64,000 bases of DNA, from positions 692,001 through 756,000 of the forward strand of contig NC_087095.1 in assembly GCF_963855985.1 (NCBI RefSeq), written 5' to 3'. The notes under the pieces are model-generated. The model saw nothing but the letters and a program-made list of their open reading frames with translations, ran no database searches and was not told the DNA's origin. This DNA is from Ostrinia nubilalis (Eukaryota; Arthropoda; Insecta; Lepidoptera; Crambidae). A program made the translations under genes and the position numbers. This document shows, in pieces, positions 54,887-64,000 of the stretch; position 1 is the first letter of the stretch; each line of letters starts with the position of its first letter.

Positions 54887-57790
54887 CTACTTAGTGACTG
54901 CAGCGTGGGTGTAGCAGATGAGGCGAAGAGTCAAGAAGTAGACGATCTCCATGAAGCTGAGGACGCTGCAGCCGAGGAAAAGGCCGGCCATGCCGCCGAC
55001 TGCCACTGCAATTTTAATCACAATATTAATGAGGATAACATAGCTGAAGTTGGATGAACTTGCCGTGTTTAAAAAAAAATATGTTGAGGAGGCTTGTCCC
55101 CTTATCCAAAAGACATTCGAGTGACTTATCTGCTGTAGTTACATAAGAGAGGAATATTCATTCATAATTATTTATTTTCATACGATTAGGTCAGCGATAT
55201 AGCGTCTTTATTGCCTCCGTTAGTTTTATAATTTCGTATGGAAATAAATGGGCAAGCCACGTACCTACTTAGGCCCAGAACAGGCGGTGAAACGCAACTG
55301 CAACGAAACTGCAACTTTGTGATGATTCTGATGAATGAAACTGAAACTGAAAGTTTCAAACTGGTCGCGTCATGTGTGGTCTCTCAACGGACGCTATGGC
55401 AGAAACTTAGATGCAACTCAAAAGTAACTAGCAGTTGCAGTTTCGTTGTAGTTGCGTTTCACCGTCTGTTCTGGGTCTTACAGAAGCTAGTCAGAGTTGC
55501 CAACATACCCAAGACATCGGTGAAGCCAAAGATAATATCCCTCTTGTATCTCATCCTGGGGTACGTCACGATTCCCCACTGCAAGTTCGTTCCTAGAAAC
55601 CACTCTTGGAGGGCGTTGGACTGGATCACGTAGTTCACATCATCGCAAATTGGGAGGCAGCCGCAGTTGATCTTCTTGCCGTCCTTCTCTTGCAGTTTGT
55701 AGAGCTCATCTATACGAAAGAGATGCAAGATTAGTTTAATTAATACTATTGTTAAACGGAAAACATGATGAGTTTCTTTACCTTTATACTTGTACAAGCA
55801 TTGCAGGTCTTTTACGTTGCATATTTTCTCATCACCTGTAAAGTAGATGGTTACTTAACTTACCTTACTTACTGAGAAAAAAACGTTAATCATATCAGCC
55901 TCTCACTTGATACAAGATTAGTTTACCAATTTTTCTGTAGAAGTGAGGAATGCAGTTACAATACTTGAGACAGAGTCGAATGCGACACTCCATGCGGCAC
56001 ATAGTGTAAGTATACACAGAACTGTGCTTCAAGATGTTCTCGTTGAGAAATCGGCAACGTCTTTGGGCTACGCTTAGTCTGTGAAAAGATTTGAAAACAA
56101 AAGTATTTCATTTAATACAGACGTTTTATTTGATTGATTGATTGAAGCAGTTTAATAAAAGCACTAGTATTTATTCATCGCGATAAAACATTGCTCACCT
56201 AGCGGCATCAGGCGTTGTGTACACAGTAAGTGCGGTCACATATAGCTTCATATAAAAGTCCTCGTCTGAATGCTGACGCTTTGTTGATATATCAGGTACT
56301 TCTGACGGACCGTGAACGTAGACCTGGAAATAGCAGCAGATATTTTAAGCAATTTAAGGCATCAGTGGCTCAAAAAAGCACTCTAGATTACGACAAAAAT
56401 TGATACATATTTACATTGTTATTAAGGCAATAGAAATCAGAGACAAACTTACGTCATAGGATGCTGATATATTGATAACTTGGGCAAACACTTCTCCATC
56501 AAGTGGGTGTACGAAGAATGTGCTGTTTTGGGTGGATACCTCATCCCATCTATTGGCTACTCTGTATCTGTAATGATGAACTTTAAATGCTTTAGTTTAG
56601 GAGAAAGAAACCTCAAACTGTGTCCTCAGCATCTCCAAATACAATTACAATCTTAAATGTAAATACGCTTACGCTTTACAACAATAGTAGAAACTAGAAA
56701 CTCACGCTGGTGAATTATAAACTGCCACCTGAGAATTGACGGCATAGCAGAGCCCCATCTCAGTGATGGTAGGAACAATATCCAGCATGATACCCGAGGC
56801 TCCAATAGTGAGGGTGGGCTTGAAGCTCGCCGTCAGATTCAGGATCAGCTCCATGTATTTGTCTGAAGGTATACCGTCGTAGTCCGGGATCAAGTTGAAA
56901 TTGTCGAAGGTAGCGTTTGCGAGGGCCTTGATAAACGCTTCTAGCTTGGCTTTATCTTTTTCCTTGGAGTTTCTGTAATGTAGACAAGAGAGTCCAGCGG
57001 AATTTTTATGCGAAATATCATGCCATAAATGATCCAATAATGTAACAAAAGCAATATTGTTACGGTAACGGTAAATGTAGAAAGCATGATCAAAATAGTT
57101 TTTGAAATGTCAGCCAAGAAGTAAATGCAAGGCGTGGCGAGTAGAATCCGCGTTGCGGCTTACTCAATGATGAATCAATCTGCTTACTTTACGTATACTT
57201 CAAGCTTCTTCAGATCCAGGTTGTTGTTGGGGCATATAGTCACGCACGGGAAGGTGGTGTTCCATGCAAACATGTCTCGATCCATGGACACAACAGTAGG
57301 CGAGGACTGGTAGCGGGTCCAGGTGGTTCGGGAGAGGTATACCGAGCCGAATACGGAGAGGCCGACCATAGTGAGCCAGAGAACGCTACAAAACAGAAAT
57401 ATTGCTAAGATCTGCACTGGATTGGCAATCGTGTTGAAAATTAGATTTTTTAGCCTATGAAGATCCTATTCAGACGTGAATCTTTTAAGCACAGTCTCTT
57501 AAACTTAACAAAAATTGTAAATAAATTCAGCAGGAAGTGACTAGATACAATGAAAGAGTAGATAGACAGAGTAGTACTTACACTTCCAAAGGATGCCTTC
57601 CAATGGCCACCATGTGGTTCAACCCATGAATCGAAGACGTTTCAAGGAACAACACCAAGTAGCTCTTTGCCTTGTCCTTGACGAGATGAAACGCGGTCCT
57701 CCTCTTGCTTGATGGTTTACTTTTACTTGTTTTCGACCCGTAGAGCTCATCTTGGATGATTTGAGATTGAAATGTGCGTTCGAAAAACAT
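54887..57790 (-). CDS. Pickpocket-type DEG/ENaC sodium channel subunit, 9 exons
   Basis: Exons on the minus strand: 57582-57790, 57188-57385, 56706-56972, 56453-56567, 56199-56323, 55927-56078, 55782-55835, 55509-55709, 54887-55005. Together 1,440 nt, 479 residues. The N-terminus has the family His-Gly gating motif (SSIHGLNH, about residue 53), followed by the first membrane helix (VVLWLTMVGLSVFGSVYL). The extracellular loop has FPCVTICP and the cysteine-rich run MCRMECRIRLCLKYCNCIPH. The second helix carries the selectivity region GLFLGCS. These channels are amiloride-sensitive trimers used in sensing mechanical, chemical or water cues. The length is typical of a compact insect pickpocket. 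Frame and splice sites agree throughout. No promoter was recognised. The exact subfamily was not assigned. Confidence 0.93.
55272..55477. mobile_element. MITE, GGCCCAGAACAG family, copy 2 (pickpocket last intron)
   Basis: Ends GGCCCAGAACAGGCGGTGAA and TTTCACCGTCTGTTCTGGGTC are inverted, with TTA on both sides. The internal sequence is the reverse complement of the copy at 28651. It ends about 30 bp from the donor of exon 8. Confidence 0.8.
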
Positions 57791-60700
57791 TGTTCTTCAA
57801 AAGATTTTAGAACGCCGAATTTTTAAGACTTAAAACACGTTACGTTTACGTTTAAACACGTCTTAAAGTTTGCCACCTTCCGTCTGCATCGTCAGTTGTA
57901 TGAAATATGGGTGAAAACCCACCCAAACTCCGGGATCTGACTTAAATTCAATCTGAGATTTCTTTAAACACACAAGATGAGTGGTTGTGAAACTAAATGG
58001 CTATCTTATAAAATAACTATCGTTCATTGCCCGATTAAAACCCGACTTGCTATCAACTTATTAAAACCAAACTGTTCACTTAACAACCGTACAAAGCCCG
58101 CGGTCGTGTCAAATGAAGCTAAATCCTTGTGAAATCAGGCCGTGCAATTAGTGGCGTTCGTGTTAAGGGTTGATTACGTGGTAATCGTGATCTGATAGAG
58201 GCGGAACGTTGTCAATATGAGGTAATGAGTTTCCATCGAGTGAAGTGTCCGGACTTTTCATTAGGTTCAATTCGGTATTGGGATTTACCGAGGGTTTGCT
58301 CTACCTTTAGCATGTTGGACCAAAGTATCTGGTTACTACTTAAATGATAATTTTAACTGCAAAACAATGATAGCTTAAATTGGTTAATAGCTCTAACGAT
58401 AAGAGGATTACCCCAACGATAATTATAACGTTGTCAGTATCTTCAATTGTCCGTACAATCTTATTAATTATGCGTATCTGACAAACATGATTTACTCCAT
58501 GATTGTAATCGTACGTTTTTTATCATATTTGGTTGAGTGAAGGAGAGCTCCAAGGAAAGATTATTAATCATAGATAGGACGTGTACATGCTTAAAAATAA
58601 CTATTTGAGTGTCAAACTGGAGAGATATTATATTTTAGAAATAAAAACATCATGTAGCTGACCATAACAAAATGATTAACAAAGCACATAATGGGTGCTA
58701 TTAGGTGTACACATCACTGTTGTTTTCAACTATCGATAGCAAACCATGGAAATTACTCAATAAATAATTAAATAAAAATTTACAGCACGAAAACAGTCAT
58801 GCTCGACACGCAAAGCAAATCAAACTTTCACCAACTATAAATAATAATACAAAAGAAGTATAAAATATTATGTACTTTATTGCCTACCCAAACATTTAAT
58901 GGATTTTTAAACAAACGGAATAGACAATATTCTCCTAAGTGCAGCTTCAAAGAGAACAAAGATGGAAAATATTGGTAAATAATTGGAAAGCCTAAAAAAT
59001 CCTAAAAAATCCATTTTCAAAAAATTAATAGCTCTCTGTCAACTTAAATAGGTAGGTAAACAAACTTTTCCATGGACGTTTCGAAGCTCTATAACAATTT
59101 TTGTGCATAATGAATCTTATTCTGGAACCAACAGAGTCTTTAATATCTGAAGCTGTATTGGTGAGAGATGGTAGAAAAATTGAGTCCCGTCAACAGTTTG
59201 ACGGGTGGATGGAAAAATTTTAAGCATTATTCGACGCTTAGCACGTGTAAACTGCCGAAGATAAATCGTGCCTTTTTGACACTTCAGATCTTTAAAACAA
59301 ACGCTATTTTCGTGTGAAAAATGAATGAGTGGCGTGATGTGTTGATGTTGGACATCAGTCGACGTGGGTTTTGATATTGGATGTGTTTTGAAATAGAGGA
59401 GCTATGTTTGTAAAACGATCAACATTAATTGAACTGAAGAAATGGTTTAGGAAGTTTTGACAGGAATGTGGAAGCACTAAATATTGGATAACACCATGCA
59501 TGATAGTTATTTCATACTCTGTCAGTGTTTCAGTCTGTGATTAACTCTAGCCTAACTTAATCTTGACCTTTCCCTTTGAACATTGGACCAGATTTATATT
59601 ACTTAAGATAAGATACAATTTCTTAAGAAAGCTGCTGTCTTACATTCCATACTAGTGGTGTTTGCTGGATTTTGAGCAGAGCATAAAAATTAAAGCAACT
59701 TTTCCTTCACACAAAATTTTTTGAATGGAATCAAAAGAAATCCAATTAAAATATCTTATCAAAAACACCTTCCACTGGAAACGTAACAAGGAAAAAATCA
59801 AATTACACCGCGAGGAAGGTAAACACTGAAACCTTACGAACGAAATCCCCTGTAAAGTCTAATAATTTCCGAAGTGTCATGTCGCCAGAATAAATGAAGT
59901 GGAGAAAATAAATTTCATTTAAAAATCAAGGCACACCATTATTTTCCTCGGGGCTCCCCTAATTAATTTCTTGTCACCGTCCGGATCGCCGTCGTGGGTA
60001 TGACAGCCGGCGAGGGAGACAACCGTAGGACTTTCCAATACGTGTAAAAGGGACGAATAGATAAAGGTGAGTTTGCTTCATTACCATCTTTTAGTAGTTA
60101 GGAGATACGAAGTTCGCTCCAGTAGAGTTCTGTTCTCCTGGTACTTCTTATTAATGACCGTGAATAATTAGTTCGCGACGGTGTTTTGTTTATCTGGAAT
60201 TTAAGACGACTTTATGCACAGTGATCGATGTATTTTTTTAAGCTTCCGGATAGGTAAACAAAATAATAAAGTACCTAATTAAAAAGTAAACATTTATTAT
60301 TTGTCCGATACGTACAAAGAAGTCTTGTGCAGAGAATGGCGCAGTACTAATTTTAGTAGGGTGCAATTCACAATTTTTTCATTTTGAATAAGTAGGTGTA
60401 TGACTATGCCTTATCAATGACTATTTACCTCACACAGAGCACTCAATCGCAGAGCCGACTGCAGAAGCATCTAAGATAGTTATTTACCTTACCAAGCCCT
60501 CAGCATCTCTAAAAAGATTAAAACCGTATCTCATTAATTAAATGAATGTTTACACACCGAAACAAAAAGCCCGGTGCGTCGCAAAAGGCTGTGTACACAC
60601 GAACATGATTAAACAAGCTTAATTTTCTTGTACGAGTTACACCAAGACGCCGAGTGTATTTGCCGAAAGTACAAGTAAATATTTCGAACGGGAACGCTGA

Positions 60701-62380
60701 GGTGGAAATCTTATGGGTTGCTAGTGTGGAACGGGCTTTAAATAATAGCACTATACAATTTTCATCTAGGTGACTAGACCTTTAGTAAAAATGGTGACTG
60801 TTTTTGTCATACCGTTAAAATTTCGAATACAACTGTCAATAACGTAATAAACCTTACTTTTGACAGGTGTTAGGAGGACAAACAAATGCCTGACACTTCT
60901 TGCAATCATCATCATCATTTAATTTTCAGCCACAGGACGTCCACTGCTGAACATAGGCCTCCCCCAATGACTTCCGCATCGCACGGTTGGTAGCGGCCTG
61001 CATCCAGTGCCTTCCAGCGCCTTCTTGCAATATTGACACACATATTACGTTATATGTCTATATTATTTTATGCTTATTCTTTCAGTTATCCATGACAAAA
61101 GATGTAGTACCTATTAAGCTAGTTGCTACTTTCTGCAAGCTTTTTTAAACTTATAAAATCGTTAAAAATCAATTCTTAAAAATATTGTTTGTATCCTCGA
61201 CAGAAAAAAGGAAAACGTCAAAAACAGCAGAACACAACTAACCACGATGATGCTAATATTAACTTCCCTAGAACAAACTTAGTTAATTAATACCCAATTC
61301 TAATTCCACATTAACTTAACATCGACACCGCCACTTAATTTGAATTCCCGGCGCAAGAGTGTTTAATAAAACATCCTTTTGATTTACATCATTCCAAATC
61401 TGCACCTTTCCCTTTGTTCGCAAACACGCGTTCACCTCCGCTCGCGAACATTTACAATTTTATTCATGATTACGTAATTTTGAATCTCTGTAGTGCAGAG
61501 AGAACGGCCAAAACATTGACTGACGTTGTGGAACTTAGATGGCAAGTGCAGCAGATCGTATTTGAAAGATGTCTACGGTCAAGAAATGGATTAGGGCGCG
61601 CCTAGCCGAGACTAAATGTCTAATGATATGATATTCAAGATAATAATAGTCACGGGAGATACTAAACATATTAAAAGCAAAATAACGAGTAAGCAAAGTG
61701 GTCATATTAAAATCTTTCAGTGATGTCATGCAATCCAAAGCCTAATTAGGTATTTTAGCTAAACCTGCACCATAAACTGTTAGGAAAATGTTTCGTTTTA
61801 TGTGAGCTGTTCGTTATTTTCGTCCTATGTTTCAGATCTACAGATTCGTCTGAAGTAAATTAAATAGCCTGTAAAAGTTAAATGGCGATGGCTTCATTTG
61901 AGTTCATTTTAATTATTCATTCGCTGAATATTACTGATACCTACATTTTTGTAGTTATAGCGTGATAAGCTACTGTTGTATTTGGTAATAAATAGTTCTA
62001 TCGATAGATAAAATCATATTGTTATCGTGTAATGACATTGATAGATTAAATTAATTTAAACCGACACCCAGGGGCCGATTGCGATCTACAATGGGTCCTT
62101 ACAGCACCAGGTGATGTGAGGTGTTGAATCATGCACTGTTTCAATGAAACCCTTTGAAAACCAAGAAACAGTAAATAGCATAAACAGAATACAGAAACTT
62201 TCTAGTAAGAATAAAAAGTTTTGAGACCTCTGAATTAAAAAAAAAACGACGGAAAAGACACCAAAAAACTGAAGACTTCTTTGACATTAGTTTATCTTTA
62301 GTTTTGTCATCGCATGTAAGGCCTCCTAGGTCTCAGGTATAGGTAGATACTGTAAACTTTAGTTCATACTCAGAAAAAAA
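57791..62380. other. Intergenic, no gene seen
   Basis: AT-rich, with only short chance frames. A GC-richer island at 59945-60040 has TAATTAATT and could be regulatory. The RTE tail at 60909 is listed separately. Confidence 0.5.
60909..61026 (-). mobile_element. RTE-type LINE 3' end
   Basis: An (ATC)n tail, then GGACGTCCACTGCTGAACAT and GGTTGGTAGCGGCCTGCATC. Closest to the copies at 42489 and 27869. Confidence 0.75.
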
Positions 62381-62384
62381 AACC

Positions 62385-62700
62385 TTTTGATTTTAGGGAT
62401 CTAGTGCTTCAGACGCAGAGGTCCCGGGTTCGATTCCCAGTGGGGGCAGATTTTTCTGTTCGGTTTGGTTGGTGGTAGGGCTTATTCTAAGTCCGCCTGG
62501 CTAGCTACCACCATCTTACCTAAGTCTGTCGCCTTAACAACAATGTTAACACAATTGTTGTGTTCCGGCAGTTAGAGGTAAGATAGCCAGTTCCTTCGTG
62601 GTTGAGGATTCCGGGTGAAGCTCGCTTCCAACTTCGGCCTGATCGTCACTTACCATCAGGTGAGTGAGATATAGGCCAAGAGCTTCCTCGTTGAGAATAA
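62385..62700 (+). mobile_element. tRNA-derived SINE
   Basis: The B-box-like GGTTCGATTCC lies in a tRNA-like left part (CAGAGGTCCCGGGTTCGATT). A body follows with GTGAAGCTCGCTTCC and CTTACCATCAGGTGAGTGAG, common in lepidopteran retroposons, then an A-rich end (AGAATAAAAAGATT). Not a working tRNA: the left arm is degenerate. Confidence 0.6.
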
Positions 62701-62861
62701 AAAGATTTGGATAATTTATTCATGACTTTCACATTCAAAGATTATAACCATAGTTATACTCACTGAAAATTATCTACAAGCAGTAAAAAGTATGACATGC
62801 ATCATACAAGAAAACGATGCATATGGATTTGCGATTAATTACAATAAAATACTATAACATT

Positions 62862-62867
62862 TTTATT
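62862..62867 (-). terminator. Poly-A signal of the fibronectin III-like gene
   Basis: TTTATT on the plus strand, 72 bases beyond the stop codon on the gene strand. Confidence 0.65.
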
Positions 62868-62938
62868 ATACAAAGACGACAATCAATGCTTATTTGAGAG
62901 GAGAAAGCCACACAATATTGTCCCATTTTCTTTTCTTC

Positions 62939-63717
62939 TTAAATGATGATTGCCCGCCAGGCGTTGGACTCCACGCTGTATCCCTCGCTATTGAAGGCCT
63001 GTACCACGAAACGGAACCAGGTGTACTTGTACAGGGGCGCGACCACCGCCATGGTCTGGCCGGGTCCGTACGCGTACACGTCTTGGTACCGGGAGAACAT
63101 GTTGTTGGAACCGGACTGTATCCATGACGTCACCTGCGAAGATACATTTTTTGATGATATTTTATCACAAAAACTTTATTGGTAAGGGAAAGGAAATGAT
63201 TAGGTTTGTCTCTTGATGACATTCTTTGGAAAGATTGAGTGGTAGATAAGCTTCTTCAGCTAATATGGAGTACTTGGTTAGACAAGTACCTAACCGAAAA
63301 TAAAATCTTACAAGTTCTAATGAATAATGTTTTTTGGTGGTTTCAGATAATTTTATTATTCACAGCTATTTTGCACAAAACAAATAGCATTATTAAATGT
63401 ATTTTCTTTTAAAATAAAGAGGGTTGTTGTTTGAATAACATCATTTACAAAGAGGGGATAAACAACTTAAAAAAATAATTAAAAAAAATTATAGCACATA
63501 CCTTGTATCCAAGAATATTATTTGATCCCTCGCCAGGGCTCCATGTAATGGCGGTGCCCATGAAAGGCTCCAGAAACGTGTTAAGATGTTCCAAAGTCGG
63601 AGCTGGTACAGTACTGGCACGGGCACCAGTTTCGCTTGCCTTGGGCTCTTCCTTGATGACGTAGGTCAGAGCTTGGGCCGCAGCCACGAGCAGCAGAAAG
63701 GTGAAGCACTTAAGCAT
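62939..63717 (-). CDS. Small secreted protein with one fibronectin III-like domain
   Basis: Two exons, 63502-63717 and 62939-63133, joined in phase 0 at AAG|GTATGT and CGCAG|GTGACG, give 136 residues. Residues 1-17 are a signal peptide (MLKCFTFLLLVAAAQAL). From about residue 40 there is one FN3-like fold: ITWSPGEGSNNILGYKV for the first strands and KYTWFRFVVQAFNSEGYS for the Tyr/Trp and F-G region. No membrane helix or second domain follows. The sequence resembles FN3 repeats of neural adhesion proteins such as contactin, so it may be an off-shoot of one. That relation is inference. An AT-rich TATTTATT on the gene strand near 63785-63795 may be its TATA box. Confidence 0.85.
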
Positions 63718-64000
63718 CGTGGTTCTATGTGTGCTGCCTCAGAACAAATCCAGGTGTGGCCGACTTACAAGTGGTCGGTGGCAAATAAATACTATTGATG
63801 GTTACGATTCATTTAGTTTTGATAAAATTGTTTTAAAATGGCAAAACGTGATTAGGATTCAGATATCTATTGTTCAGTTTTTAGCAATCTTTATGTTAGT
63901 GATTAATATAAAAAATGTATGTTTGTTTATCAACTATGAAACTAATTCTGAAATACGTTAAAATAAGTATGATTCTTACTTACCTTTTTGGCAGATTCTA

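Noticed and set aside
54764..55057. Plus-strand frame rich in Ala, Glu and His
   Set aside because: Antisense of the last pickpocket exon (GLFLGCS region).
1..64000. CRISPR arrays, operons, bacterial-type signals
   Set aside because: None present. The sequence is clearly from an animal nuclear genome. The only regular array is the 29-bp minisatellite, which has no spacers.

Overview
The window looks like a moth or butterfly (Lepidoptera) genome. It is AT-rich with large gene-poor gaps and spliceosomal introns. Its repeats are characteristic of that order: RTE-type LINE tails ending in (GAAC)n or (GAT)n, Helitron-like elements with a TC start and CTAG end, TTAA-flanked piggyBac-like elements, BEL/Pao and Ty3/gypsy retrotransposons, and many short MITEs. 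The species cannot be named from the sequence alone.

Layout. 1-7595 is a Ty3/gypsy element on the minus strand, cut at its 3' LTR by the window edge. Its gag and pol are intact and joined by a textbook -1 frameshift site. 7.6-18.8 kb is intergenic, with a Helitron-like composite and several MITEs. 18.84-29.15 kb is gene A (plus strand), a secreted protein that I assemble from 37 tiny exons, all in phase 1, encoding about 540 residues. The exons cycle through basic, neutral Ser/Gly/Tyr and acidic modules and end in a seven-cysteine module. 30.06-40.13 kb is a BEL/Pao retrotransposon with a 5-bp target duplication. Three DNA transposons are nested in it: one hAT-like and two piggyBac-like, one of the latter inside the 3' LTR. 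40.1-46.1 kb is repeat-rich and includes a 1.17-kb foldback element flanked by TTAA. 46.17-49.63 kb is gene B (plus strand), a secreted proline-rich protein of about 210 residues with tandemly duplicated 51-nt exons and the same type of cysteine-rich last exon as gene A. 49.7-54.8 kb is intergenic with a 29-bp minisatellite. 54.89-57.79 kb is a nine-exon pickpocket (DEG/ENaC) sodium-channel gene (minus). 57.8-62.9 kb is intergenic. 62.94-63.72 kb is a two-exon gene (minus) for a small secreted protein with one fibronectin III-like domain.

The most interesting signal is the gene A / gene B pair. Both have a signal peptide, a low-complexity body built from symmetric phase-1 exons, and a terminal exon with C-x5-C-x3-C ... 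C-x-C-x-P spacing resembling a CS-alpha-beta fold plus one extra cysteine. They look like a divergent family of secreted structural proteins (silk-, glue- or cuticle-like), though that function is inference. A second signal is that the piggyBac-like elements share an architecture: a palindrome of the type GGGTC-N5-GACCC or GGGACA-N-TGTCCC beside each end and one more inside.
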